DNA from: Xanthobacter sp. NM-25
GTDB taxonomy: Bacteria; Pseudomonadota; Alphaproteobacteria; Rhizobiales; Xanthobacteraceae
Assembly (NCBI RefSeq): GCF_022138605.1
Contig: NZ_JACBFS010000005.1
Span: forward strand, 310,001-374,000
Direction of reading: 5' to 3'
Length of the DNA stretch: 64,000 bases
A program made the position numbers and the translations under genes. This document shows positions 1-8,258 of this stretch, piece after piece. A model generated the notes under the pieces. The model had not been told where the DNA came from. It did no database searches and saw only the letters and a list, made by a program, of their open reading frames with translations. Within the stretch, counting starts at the first letter, position 1; each line of letters opens with the position of its first letter.

Positions 1-446
1 TGCACCGCCAGCAGGCCGACGGCTCCGCTTGCCCCCAGGATCAGTACATGCTCACCCGGGACGAGCCTGGCGCGCCACGACAGGGAGAGCCAGGCCGTGA
101 GGCCGGCGATGCCGAGGGCCACCGCCACCCCGTCGCTGATGCCGTCCGGTACCGGCAGGGTGCGCGCCGGCGTCACCAGCGTGCGTTCCGCCATGGCCCC
201 GTAGGGCGCCTTGCAGCCGTTGAAATAGACCCGAGCCCCGTCGTCCATCAGGCCGACCCCCTCGGAGCCGGCGACGCTCGGCAGCTGCGGCATGCGGGCG
301 GCGATCTTGCCGGCGGCGATGGCCAGGTCGATGGGATTGAGCCCGGCCGCCTTCACCGCGATGGTGGCGAAGCCGTCGGTGGGCTCGGGATCAGGAAACG
401 TGCCGAACGTGGGCACGCCATAGGCGGTGAGCACCGCTGCGCGCAT
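1..446 (-). CDS. Zinc-type alcohol dehydrogenase / quinone oxidoreductase (MDR family), 3' part missing
   Basis: Runs off the left edge; the visible 148 residues are the N-terminal GroES-like half and the start of the Rossmann half of a medium-chain dehydrogenase/reductase. The start reads MRAAVLTAYGVP, followed by a segment with GLNPIDLAIAAG typical of NADPH:quinone oxidoreductases, and it reaches the nucleotide-binding stretch GASGAVGLLAVQ just before the edge. It is divergent from the molybdenum hydroxylase operon and shares a 294-bp intergenic region with it, so co-regulation is possible. Substrate cannot be told from the visible part. The family call is secure; the exact enzyme is not. 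Confidence 0.85.
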   Translation of the reverse strand, partial: MRAAVLTAYGVPTFGTFPDPEPTDGFATIAVKAAGLNPIDLAIAAGKIAARMPQLPSVAGSEGVGLMDDGARVYFNGCKAPYGAMAERTLVTPARTLPVPDGISDGVAVALGIAGLTAWLSLSWRARLVPGEHVLILGASGAVGLLAV

Positions 447-740
447 GGTGTGATCCTCCTGGTGATGCCTGTGGCGCTCCGGATGGGGCGCGATGAAAAG
501 ACCGCCGCGGCTAGCTCCGACGCGTGTCGCCGGCCTGCAGTCGCCCTCAAAAATTTTGATAACATTCAAAAACGGTTTGCGCAGCTTCAAAATGGCGCTT
601 AGTCTCATTCGCAAGATCGAACAGGCCCAACCTGCGGGACGGTGCGGTTTCGACGTGCTTCCCAAACCGTTCCGCCCGGCTCCTGCCGGGCGCGGCGGCG
701 GGCCCTTTCCCGTCCTGATCGAGATGCGTGAAATCCTGTC
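447..740. promoter_or_regulatory. Divergent promoter region of the molybdenum hydroxylase operon
   Basis: No convincing gene lies here. The AT-rich part (about 548-600) contrasts with the GC-rich surroundings and contains the inverted-repeat operator candidate at 554-570. It must carry the promoters of the leftward MDR gene and of the rightward operon starting at 741. No clear -35/-10 pair could be assigned by eye. Confidence 0.5.
554..570. promoter_or_regulatory. Operator candidate A (7-3-7 inverted repeat)
   Basis: TTTTGAT-AAC-ATTCAAA, preceded by AAA. It resembles TTTTGAG-CAT-ATTAAAA at 7404-7420 and TTTGAAT-GTG-ATTCAAA at 11425-11441. The three sites lie upstream of the three transcription units of the same gene island, whose only local regulator is the XRE-cupin protein at 6707-7309. 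Binding by that regulator is an inference. Confidence 0.5.
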
Positions 741-1595
741 ATGAAGCCAGCTCCATTCGAGTATGTGAGGCCGTCGAGCCGGGCCGAGGCGGTGGCGGCG
801 CTCGCCACCCACGGCGACGACGGCAAGGCCATCGCCGGCGGTCAGAGCCTGGTCGCCGCCATGAATTTCCGCCTGGCGCGGCCGGCGGTCCTGGTGGATC
901 TGAACGGCGCCACCGATCTCGATTATCTGCGGCCCGAGGGGGGCAAGCTGCGTATCGGCGCGCTGACCCGCCACGCGGCGTTCCACCGCCCGGTGGTGGA
1001 GGGGCCGCTCGGGGTGCTGCTGGCGCGGGTGGTGCGCAACATCGCCCATTATCCCATCCGCCAGCGCGGCACCTTTACGGGGTCTTTGGCCCATGCGGAT
1101 CCCGCCTCCGAATGGTGCCTGGTCTCCCGCACCCTCGGGGCGGAGATGGTGATCGCCAATACCGGTGGCGAGCGGGTGTGCGCGGCGGCGGATTTCTTCA
1201 GGGGCACCTTTACCACCGCCGTCGGCACCGAAGATCTTCTGGCCGAGGCGCGGCTGCCTTTGCTGGGCCCGAACTGGCGCAGCGGCTTCTTTGAATTTTC
1301 CCGGCGGGCGGGGGATTTCGCCCTCGCCATGTCGCTGGCGGCGCTGGAGATCGAGGGCGGGGTGATCCGCGCGGCGCGGCTCGGCGTCGGCGGCGTCGCC
1401 GACCGGCCGCTGCGGCTCGAGGCGCTGGAAGCGCAGCTGGTGGGGCAGGCGCCGTCCGCCGCTTTGTTCGCCGGCATGGGCGAGGCGGCGCGGGATCTCA
1501 TCACCCCCACCGAGGACATCCACGCCAGCGCGGATTATCGCCGCGATCTCATCCGCACGGTGGTGAACCGGGCGCTGACGCAGGCGGCATCATGA
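741..1595 (+). CDS. Xanthine dehydrogenase family FAD-binding subunit (CoxM/XdhB-like)
   Basis: Medium, FAD-binding subunit of a molybdenum hydroxylase, passing electrons from the 2Fe-2S clusters to the final acceptor. The 284-residue length fits CoxM-type subunits. The FAD-binding loop AGGQSL sits near residue 35, and a second FAD motif (RGTFTGSLAHADPASE) lies near residue 113, where homologues have TxGGxLAxADP. The C-terminal third matches the CO dehydrogenase flavoprotein C-terminal domain. The stop overlaps the start of the next gene by 4 bp (ATGA), so the two are translationally coupled. First gene of a four-gene operon with subunit order M-L1-S-L2. Confidence 0.92.
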   Translation: MKPAPFEYVRPSSRAEAVAALATHGDDGKAIAGGQSLVAAMNFRLARPAVLVDLNGATDLDYLRPEGGKLRIGALTRHAAFHRPVVEGPLGVLLARVVRNIAHYPIRQRGTFTGSLAHADPASEWCLVSRTLGAEMVIANTGGERVCAAADFFRGTFTTAVGTEDLLAEARLPLLGPNWRSGFFEFSRRAGDFALAMSLAALEIEGGVIRAARLGVGGVADRPLRLEALEAQLVGQAPSAALFAGMGEAARDLITPTEDIHASADYRRDLIRTVVNRALTQAAS

Positions 1596-3907
1596 GCTGG
1601 ATCGGCCGTTCCCTGCCGCGCCTGGAAGACCCTTCGCTGCTGAAGGGGCAGGGGCGCTATGTGGCGGATCTGGCGCGGGGCGCCGCCGCCGTGAAATTCG
1701 TGCGCAGTCCGCTGGCGGCGGGCGCCATTCTTGGCATCGAGAAGCCGGACGACGGTCTCGTGTTCACCGCCGACGACCTCGTCGGCGTCAAGGCCATCCG
1801 GCCGCTGCTGCACCGGCCTGATTACGTACCGGTCTCCCAGCCGGTGCTGGCCAAGGATCGGGTGGTGTTCTGCGGCCAGGCGGTGGCCGTGGTGGTGGCC
1901 GACGACCAGGGCCTCGCCGAAGATCTCGCCGAGCAGGTGTTCGTGGACATCGAGCCCGAGGATGCGGTGGTGGATTTCGCCCAGGCCCTGGGCGAAGGCG
2001 CCCGGGCGGTGCATCCCGAGGCGCCGGGCAATGTGCTGGTGGAAGGCAACATCCGCACCCCTGGTGTCGATGCGGCGTTCGCCGCCGCGGCCGAGGTGGT
2101 GGCGCTGGAGCTGCGGTCCGGGCGGCAGACTGCCATGCCGTTGGAAGCGCGGGGCGGGGTGGCGCGGTTCGATCCCCTTGCGGGCCGCGTCACCCTTTAC
2201 GCCTCGGTGCAGATGCCGCACATGCTGCGTACCGGCATCGCCGACGTGCTCGGCTTCCCCGAATCCGACCTGCGGGTGGTGGCCCCCGACGTGGGTGGCG
2301 GCTTCGGCCAGAAGATGTCGCTGTTTCCGGAATATGTGGTGCTGGTGTGGCTCGCCCGGCATCTCCAGCGGGACGTGGCGTGGCTGGAGGACCGGCGCGA
2401 AAACTTCCTGGCTGCCGCCCACAGCCGCGATCAGGTGTTCAAGGTGCGCGGCGCCTTTGCCGCCGATGGCACGCTGCTGGCCATCGATGCCGACCTGAAG
2501 AGCAATGTGGGCGCCTTCTCCTGCTATCCGGTCACCTGCGGCGTGGAGCCCCTGATGGGCCTTGCCGAACTGCCGGGGCCCTACCGCTTTTCCGAATATG
2601 CCGCCCGCTCCCGGGGCGTCACCACCAACACCTGCATGATGGCGCCATATCGCGGCGTCGCCCGGCCCATGCTGACGCTCACCATGGAGCGGATGATGGA
2701 TGTGGCGGCGCGCCGCCTCGGCATCGATCCGGTGGAGATCCGCCGCCGCAACCTCATCGAGACCTTCCCCCATCGCTCGCCCACCGGCCTCGTCTATGAC
2801 GAGGGCTCCTATGGCGAGACCATGGAATTGGCGGTGAAGGCGCTGGACCTGCCGACCTTCCGCCGTCGCCAGGCCGAGGCGCGGGCGGCCGGGCGCTATC
2901 TCGGCGCCGGCTTCTCGGTGTTCTCCGAGCGCACCGGCTACGGCACCCCGGCCTATGCCGCGCGCGGCATGGACATCGTGCCCGGCTATGAGCTGGTGAA
3001 CCTCGCCATGGACCCCTCCGGCTTCGTCGAGGCGCGGATCGGGGCCTCGCCCCACGGACAGGGGCTGAAGACCTCGCTGGCGCAGCTCATTGCCGATGAA
3101 CTCGGCGTGCCGCCCACCAAGGTGCGCATCATCGCCGGCGATACCGATGCCACGCCCTATGGCTGGGGCACTTTCGCCAGCCGCTCGATGGTGATTGCCG
3201 GCGGCGCCTGCAAGATCGCCGCCGGCAAGGTGGCGGAGCGGCTGAAGAGCGTTGCCGCCGCCATGATGCATGTGGAGCCGGAGACCATCCGCCTCGCCGA
3301 CGATCTGGCCTATGCCGAGGCCAGCAACCAGACCCTGCCCATCGGCGAGGTGGCCCGCGCCGCCTATCACCAGAGCCACCGCTTTCCCCAGGCCGGCCCC
3401 GGCCTGCAGGAGCAGGCGCTGTATGATCCGGCCGGCACCTTCTCCAACGCCTGCCACGCCTGCATCGTCGAGGTGGATGTGGAGACCGGCGGGGTGAAGA
3501 TCGAGCGCTTCGTGGTGGCGGAGGATGCCGGCATCCTCATCAACCCCATGATCGTCGATGGCCAGATCCATGGCGGCGTCGCCCAGGGCATCGCCAACGC
3601 GCTGTTCGAGGAGCTGGTCTATGACGAGACCGGCAACCTGCTCACCGCGTCGCTCGCGGACTATCTGCCGCCCACCATCGCCGAGATGCCGTCCATCGAG
3701 ATCGAGCATCTGGTGACCTATTCGGAAGCCACCATCACCCGCGCCAAGGGGGTGGGGGAGGGCGGCACCATTGGCGCGCCGGCGGCGGTGATCAACGCCA
3801 TCGTCGACGCCCTCTCGCCCTTCGGCATCGATCTGTTCGAGATCCCGGCCACGCCCCAGCGCATCCGCGATCTCATCCGTAACGCTGAACGGACTTCTCA
3901 TGGCTGA
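1592..3907 (+). CDS. Xanthine dehydrogenase family molybdopterin-binding subunit 1
   Basis: Large catalytic subunit (771 aa) of a molybdenum hydroxylase. The N-terminal aldehyde oxidase a/b hammerhead domain is followed by the two molybdopterin-cytosine-dinucleotide binding domains. The glycine-rich substrate/Mo loop GGGFGQK is near residue 235, and the catalytic Glu is in GVGEGG near residue 720. The active-site loop reads PYRGVAR, not the AYRCSFR of true aerobic CO dehydrogenase, so it belongs to the broad form II/aldehyde oxidase-like group of unknown substrate. It overlaps both neighbours. A second complete large subunit follows two genes later. Confidence 0.93.
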   Translation: MSWIGRSLPRLEDPSLLKGQGRYVADLARGAAAVKFVRSPLAAGAILGIEKPDDGLVFTADDLVGVKAIRPLLHRPDYVPVSQPVLAKDRVVFCGQAVAVVVADDQGLAEDLAEQVFVDIEPEDAVVDFAQALGEGARAVHPEAPGNVLVEGNIRTPGVDAAFAAAAEVVALELRSGRQTAMPLEARGGVARFDPLAGRVTLYASVQMPHMLRTGIADVLGFPESDLRVVAPDVGGGFGQKMSLFPEYVVLVWLARHLQRDVAWLEDRRENFLAAAHSRDQVFKVRGAFAADGTLLAIDADLKSNVGAFSCYPVTCGVEPLMGLAELPGPYRFSEYAARSRGVTTNTCMMAPYRGVARPMLTLTMERMMDVAARRLGIDPVEIRRRNLIETFPHRSPTGLVYDEGSYGETMELAVKALDLPTFRRRQAEARAAGRYLGAGFSVFSERTGYGTPAYAARGMDIVPGYELVNLAMDPSGFVEARIGASPHGQGLKTSLAQLIADELGVPPTKVRIIAGDTDATPYGWGTFASRSMVIAGGACKIAAGKVAERLKSVAAAMMHVEPETIRLADDLAYAEASNQTLPIGEVARAAYHQSHRFPQAGPGLQEQALYDPAGTFSNACHACIVEVDVETGGVKIERFVVAEDAGILINPMIVDGQIHGGVAQGIANALFEELVYDETGNLLTASLADYLPPTIAEMPSIEIEHLVTYSEATITRAKGVGEGGTIGAPAAVINAIVDALSPFGIDLFEIPATPQRIRDLIRNAERTSHG

Positions 3908-4397
3908 CAAGCGCGCCGTCACTTTGAACGTCAACGGCAAGGACTACCGCATCACGGTCGAGCCGCGCCGCACCCTGGCCGATGCCCTGCGCGATGACTG
4001 CGGGCTGACCGGCACCCATATCGGCTGCGAGCATGGCGTGTGCGGGGCCTGCACGGTGCTGGTGGACAACCGGCCGGTGCGTTCCTGCCTCATGTTCGCG
4101 GTGCAGGCGGAAGGCCGCAATGTGCGCACCGTGGAGGGGCTCGCCAATGGCGAGGAACTGCACCCCCTGCAGAAGGCGTTCTGGGAAAAGCATGGCCTGC
4201 AGTGCGGCTTCTGCACCCCCGGCTTCCTGATGCTGGCCACCGGCATCCTGGAAGCCGAGCCGGACATTTCCGACGAGGACCTGCGCGACGTGCTGTCCTC
4301 CAACCTGTGCCGTTGCACCGGATACCAGAACATCATCAAGGCGGTCCGTGCGGCCGCGAGCGAGATGCGCGCATGTCAGCCCTCGGCCAGCCTCTGA
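3900..4397 (+). CDS. (2Fe-2S)-binding subunit of molybdenum hydroxylase (CoxS-like)
   Basis: Small iron-sulfur subunit, 165 aa. The N-terminal plant-type ferredoxin domain has Cys43, Cys48, Cys51 and Cys63 (CEHGVCGAC...C). The C-terminal helical domain has Cys102, Cys105, Cys137 and Cys139 (CGFC...CRC) for the second 2Fe-2S cluster. All eight ligands are present. It overlaps the preceding gene by 8 bp and the next one by 25 bp. Only one such subunit is encoded, so the two large subunits either share it or sit in one complex. Confidence 0.95.
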   Translation: MADKRAVTLNVNGKDYRITVEPRRTLADALRDDCGLTGTHIGCEHGVCGACTVLVDNRPVRSCLMFAVQAEGRNVRTVEGLANGEELHPLQKAFWEKHGLQCGFCTPGFLMLATGILEAEPDISDEDLRDVLSSNLCRCTGYQNIIKAVRAAASEMRACQPSASL

Positions 4398-6643
4398 AGC
4401 GGATTGAGGATCGCCCGCTGATCACGGGAACCGGCCGTTTCGCTGCCGACGAGCAGCGGCCGGGGCAGGTCCATATGCGGGTGGTGCGCTCGCCGGTGGC
4501 CTTCGGCCGGCTGGTGGGTGTCGACACGGAAGAGGCGGCCGCTTTGCCCGGCGTGCGCGCGGTGTGGACCCATGCCGACATCGCCGACCTGCCGCCCATC
4601 GACTTCCGCATGACCCGTATCCAGGGGCTCGATCCCTACCGCCAGTATGTGCTGGCGAAGGACTATGTGCGCTATGTGGGCGACCCGGTGGCGGTGGTGT
4701 TCGCCGACGATCCTTACGTGGCCGAGGATGCCGCGGAAATGGTGTTCTGCGACATCGAGGAGGAAGATGCCTGCCTCGATGCCACCCTCGATCCGGTGCC
4801 GTTCATGCCGGAAACCCTGCCGGGGGTGCTGAGCGAGCCGGCCTGCATCGTCAAGGCCTATGGGGATCTCGACGCCGCCTTCGCCGGCGCGGCCCATGTG
4901 ATCGAGCTGGAGGTCAAGGTCGGCCGCCACACCGGCGTGCCCCTGGAGACCCGTGGCGCGCTGGCGGTCTATGACGCCGCCCGCGACGTGATCACCATGT
5001 ACGGCGCCTCCAAGGTGCCCCACTACAATCGCGATTCCATCGCCAGGATGCTGGGCCTGCCCCAGGACCATGTGCAGCTCAGCGAGGGCCATGTGGGCGG
5101 CGGCTTCGGCATCCGCGGCGAGCTTTATCCGGAAGACGTGCTGGTGTGCCGGGGCGCCCATGTGCTGGGTGTGCCGGTGAAATGGGTGGAGGACCGCCGC
5201 GAGCACCTGCTGGCCGCCAACCACTCCCGCGACCAGGTGCACCGCATGCGGGCGGCGGTGGACGCCAACGGCTTCATTCGCGGCCTTGCCGACACCTTCT
5301 TCACCGACCAGGGCGGCTATGTGCGCACCCATGGCGGCACGGTATCCGACCTCGCCGCGGCCCTGCTGCCGGGGCCCTATGTGATCCCCGCCTATCGGGT
5401 GGAAGGCCACATCCGCCTCACCAACAAGACCCCGGCCGGCACCTATCGGGCGCCCGGCCGCTACGAGACCACCTTTGCCCGCGAACGGCTGATGGACGCC
5501 ATCGCCCACCGGCTCGGTCTCGATCCGGTGGAGGTGCGCAAGGTGAATCTGATCCGCGAGGATCAGATGCCGTTCGATCGGGGCATCGACGCCCTTGGTA
5601 CCCATGTGGTCTATGATTCCGGCAAGTATCACGACCTCTTGGAACGGACCCTGGCGCGGGTGGATTATCCGGCGCTGCAGGCGCGCTTCGCGGCGCGCCG
5701 GGCGGCGGGCGAGAAGGTGGGCATTGGGCTCGCCTTCTTCATCGAGAAGAGCGGCCTCGGCCCGCGGGATCGGGTGACGCTCACCGTGCTGCCCGATGAT
5801 CGGATCGAGGTGGTCACCGGCGTCGCCTCCATCGGCCAGGGCATCGAGACCGCCATGGCGCAGATCTGCTCCGACGTGGTGGGCCTGCCCATCGAGAACA
5901 TCCGCATCATCCATGGCCAGACCGAGCGCATCTCGGAAGGCTATGGCGCGTTTGCCTCGCGGGTCACGGTGATGACCGGTTCGGCGGTGCGCTTGGCCTC
6001 CCAATCCCTGCAGGAGACCGCGTTCGCCCAGGCGGCGCCGCTGCTGCAGACCCGGCCGGACGACCTCGATCTGGTCGGCGGGCGGGTGGTGGCGCGCTCC
6101 AGCGGCGCGGCCATTTCCCTGTCGGATCTTGCGGCGCAGCTTCCGGAGGGCCTCACCGCCGAGGGCGTGTTCGAGGCCGATCACATGACCTATCCCTACG
6201 GCGTTCACGTGGCCCAGGTGAAGGTTGATCCGGAGACCTGCGGGGTGGCGGTGGAGCGCTATCTGGTGGCCTATGACGTGGGCCGGGCGATCAATCCCAT
6301 GATGATCGACGGCCAGATCGTCGGCGCCGCGGCCCAGGGCATCGGCGGGGCGCTGCTGGAGGAGTTCGTCTATGACGAGGCCGGCCAGCCTTTGGCGGCG
6401 AGCTTCGCCGATTATCTCATGCCCACCTCCCACGAAATGCCGCCGGTGGACGTGCTGCTGCGCGAGGATGCGCCGAGCCCGCTCAACCCGCTCGGGGTGA
6501 AGGGCGCGGGCGAAGGCGGCATCACCGCGGTAGGGGCGGCCATCGCCGCGGCGGTGGACGACGCCCTCGGACGGCCGGGCCTGATCGACCGCCTGCCCAT
6601 TTCGCCCAACCGCCTGCATGCGGTGCTGGGCGCCCGGGCCTGA
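4373..6643 (+). CDS. Xanthine dehydrogenase family molybdopterin-binding subunit 2
   Basis: Second full-length large subunit (756 aa from ATG 4373; the open frame extends further upstream but only inside the 2Fe-2S gene). It begins MSALGQPLKRIEDRPLITG, the usual start of the family. The GGGFG loop is near residue 243, the active-site loop reads TYRAPGR, and the catalytic Glu is in GAGEGG near residue 712. It is clearly paralogous to the first large subunit but diverged along its whole length, so it is not a recent duplicate. Both copies keep the catalytic Glu, suggesting two active enzymes or a mixed complex. Confidence 0.92.
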   Translation: MSALGQPLKRIEDRPLITGTGRFAADEQRPGQVHMRVVRSPVAFGRLVGVDTEEAAALPGVRAVWTHADIADLPPIDFRMTRIQGLDPYRQYVLAKDYVRYVGDPVAVVFADDPYVAEDAAEMVFCDIEEEDACLDATLDPVPFMPETLPGVLSEPACIVKAYGDLDAAFAGAAHVIELEVKVGRHTGVPLETRGALAVYDAARDVITMYGASKVPHYNRDSIARMLGLPQDHVQLSEGHVGGGFGIRGELYPEDVLVCRGAHVLGVPVKWVEDRREHLLAANHSRDQVHRMRAAVDANGFIRGLADTFFTDQGGYVRTHGGTVSDLAAALLPGPYVIPAYRVEGHIRLTNKTPAGTYRAPGRYETTFARERLMDAIAHRLGLDPVEVRKVNLIREDQMPFDRGIDALGTHVVYDSGKYHDLLERTLARVDYPALQARFAARRAAGEKVGIGLAFFIEKSGLGPRDRVTLTVLPDDRIEVVTGVASIGQGIETAMAQICSDVVGLPIENIRIIHGQTERISEGYGAFASRVTVMTGSAVRLASQSLQETAFAQAAPLLQTRPDDLDLVGGRVVARSSGAAISLSDLAAQLPEGLTAEGVFEADHMTYPYGVHVAQVKVDPETCGVAVERYLVAYDVGRAINPMMIDGQIVGAAAQGIGGALLEEFVYDEAGQPLAASFADYLMPTSHEMPPVDVLLREDAPSPLNPLGVKGAGEGGITAVGAAIAAAVDDALGRPGLIDRLPISPNRLHAVLGARA

Positions 6644-6706
6644 GGCGCGGTCATGAGCGGCAATCGGGAGCGGACCGCCGGATGTCGACCCGCTCCCGGT
6701 CGCAGC

Positions 6707-7309
6707 TCAATCCCGCTGCATGTTGATCCACAGGGTGCGCACCTGCCGGTCGCCGCGGTTCCAGATGCGGTGGGGGCGACGGGAGCTGTAGGAGATGAGG
6801 TCGCCCGGCTCCAGGATATGGCTGATGCCGTCGACCTCCACCGTAAGGGTGCCGTCGAGCACGAAGCCGTATTCGTAGCCGTCATGGGTGATCGGCTTCT
6901 CGGTGGCGCCGGTGTGCGGCTGGTATTCATTGATGGCGATGGAGACGCCGCGGGAGCGGTCCTCCTTGATCAGGCGGCGAATGACGTGGGACGCGGTTTC
7001 GATGGCCGTGCGATCGCTGGCGCGCACCACCAGCTCTTCCTCGTCGACCTGATGCTCGACGATGAGCTCGGACATCTGCACGCCCAAGGCGTTGGCGATC
7101 ACGATCAGCGAGCCGATGGACGGCGAAGCGCGCCCGCGTTCAACCAGACTCAACATGGACGGGCTGAGGCCACAGGCGGCGGCCAGGGCTTGCAGGGTCA
7201 TCTCACGGGCTTGGCGTTGCTCGCGGATGCGGGCGCCGATGGCGACGAGGGCGCTGGCGGTGGATTCCGTTGGCGTATCCCAGGTCTTCAAGAGCCGTTC
7301 ACTGCTCAC
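6707..7309 (-). CDS. XRE family transcriptional regulator with C-terminal cupin domain
   Basis: About 200 aa. Residues ~20-80 form an HTH_3 domain (IREQRQAREMTLQALAAACGLSPSMLSLVERG) and residues ~115-190 a cupin sensor domain (HDGYEYGFVLDGTLTV...LEPGDLISYSS). I chose GTG 7309 because AAGGA precedes it by about ten bases; a TTG at 7363 would extend the frame but lacks a ribosome site. It sits between the molybdenum hydroxylase operon and the cupin-nitrilase-cyclase operon, divergent from the latter. The three operator candidates (554, 7404, 11425) suggest it controls the whole island, probably sensing a pathway intermediate in the cupin pocket. Confidence 0.92.
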   Translation of the reverse strand: MSSERLLKTWDTPTESTASALVAIGARIREQRQAREMTLQALAAACGLSPSMLSLVERGRASPSIGSLIVIANALGVQMSELIVEHQVDEEELVVRASDRTAIETASHVIRRLIKEDRSRGVSIAINEYQPHTGATEKPITHDGYEYGFVLDGTLTVEVDGISHILEPGDLISYSSRRPHRIWNRGDRQVRTLWINMQRD

Positions 7310-7403
7310 GGTTGAGGGTTCCTTCGCTGCCCGCCCTGCGGGTCCGGTGAATATAGGTGGCAAAGCCCAATTGGGAAAACGAATGCTCTTGCCATACCTG
7401 AAA

Positions 7404-7420
7404 TTTTGAGCATATTAAAA
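7404..7420. promoter_or_regulatory. Operator candidate B between regulator and cupin operon
   Basis: TTTTGAG-CAT-ATTAAAA, preceded by AAA, in an AT-rich stretch (about 7396-7440) between the divergent regulator gene and the first cupin gene. It matches site A at 554 in the left arm (TTTTGA) and the spacing. A partial further copy (TTGAT...ATTAAAA) runs to 7440, next to the ribosome-binding site AAAAGGA of the cupin gene. Position suits autoregulation plus control of the operon. Confidence 0.5.
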
Positions 7421-7452
7421 TCAATTGATCATTATTAAAAGGACGCTGTTTC

Positions 7453-7857
7453 GTGGTCCCTCCCGAATCCCCTCAGACGGTGCGTGTGGTGGACAGCGCG
7501 GCAGACTGTCCCGACCTCCCGATCATCCAAGGCAAGGGTAGTGCCAAAGTGGTGATCTGGCCGGGCAATGGCGCGCTCTATCGCACCTTTCAGGTGCTCG
7601 ATATGCAGGAGGGCGACCGGACCCGCGATCTCACCCACCCCACCGACAGCGTCTATTACGTGGCGGCCGGCGCCGGCAGCGTCGCCGATGTGGCGTCCGG
7701 CGAAAGCTGGCCGCTGGGCCTCGGCTCCATGGTGCATATCGACCGGGGTGATTCCTACCGCTTCGAGGCGGCCGCGGGCGGCATGAAGCTGATCGGCGGC
7801 CCGTGCCCGGCCGACCAGGCGCTCTACGCCCTCATTGCCGAAACCGAGGACGCCTGA
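7453..7857 (+). CDS. Cupin-fold protein 1 (metal ligands not conserved)
   Basis: 134 aa, GTG start at 7453 preceded by AAAAGGA with good spacing. A single cupin barrel: the segment from VVIWPGNGALYR to GPCPADQ aligns by eye with the next gene product (WPGTGAW...GGPAPAD), so the two are tandem paralogues. In this copy the first cupin motif has only one His (THPTDSVYYV), no Glu, and the second motif lacks His (IDRGDSYRF), so metal binding is doubtful. It may pair with the second cupin as a non-catalytic partner. Exact function unknown; context points to the molybdenum hydroxylase-linked pathway. Confidence 0.82.
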   Translation: MVPPESPQTVRVVDSAADCPDLPIIQGKGSAKVVIWPGNGALYRTFQVLDMQEGDRTRDLTHPTDSVYYVAAGAGSVADVASGESWPLGLGSMVHIDRGDSYRFEAAAGGMKLIGGPCPADQALYALIAETEDA

Positions 7858-7859
7858 TC

Positions 7860-8258
7860 ATGGCCATCCGCATCTTCCATCGCGACCACCCCACCCTCAT
7901 GCTCGACCTCATCTCCAAGGACGCGCGGTTCGTGGTGTGGCCCGGCACCGGCGCGTGGCATGCCAACATGAACTATGTGCGGCTGGAGCCGGGCGAGGCC
8001 AACAAGCCGCACATCCATCGCCTGTCTGAAGATTCCATCTTCATCCTCGAGGGCGAGGGCACCATCCATGACTACACCAACGGCATCGCCGTGCCGTTCC
8101 ATGCCGGCTGCGTGGTGCATGTGCCGGTGGGTGTGAAGCATGCGGTAGCCGCGGATCGCGGCGTCGAGGTGGTGAGCGTGGGTGGCCCGGCGCCGGCCGA
8201 CGTGCCGCTGCTGAAGGCCGTGGGTGCCATTCCGGCCGACGCGGAGCTGCCGGAATGA
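7860..8258 (+). CDS. Cupin-domain protein 2 (metal-binding type)
   Basis: 132 aa from ATG 7860, two bases after the previous stop. The first cupin motif is complete (HIHRLSEDSIFILEGEG, giving two His and a Glu) and the second motif supplies the last His (HVPVGVKHAV), so a metal site is expected, unlike in its upstream paralogue. It overlaps the nitrilase gene by 4 bp. Possible roles are a small dioxygenase, isomerase or ligand-binding protein in ring breakdown; the sequence alone does not decide. Confidence 0.85.
   Translation: MAIRIFHRDHPTLMLDLISKDARFVVWPGTGAWHANMNYVRLEPGEANKPHIHRLSEDSIFILEGEGTIHDYTNGIAVPFHAGCVVHVPVGVKHAVAADRGVEVVSVGGPAPADVPLLKAVGAIPADAELPE

Noticed and set aside
1535..3940. 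801-codon open frame on the minus strand opposite large subunit 1
   Set aside because: Mirror frame of a high-GC gene; the translation is rich in His, Gly, Arg and Ala with no family pattern, while the plus strand encodes a clear molybdenum hydroxylase subunit.
4376..6619. 747-codon open frame on the minus strand opposite large subunit 2
   Set aside because: Same mirror-frame artefact; the plus-strand product is unmistakable.
741..6643. Aerobic CO dehydrogenase (coxMSL)
   Set aside because: Large subunits lack the AYRCSFR active-site loop with the Cys of form I CO dehydrogenase, and there are two large subunits in a different order; only the family level is supported.
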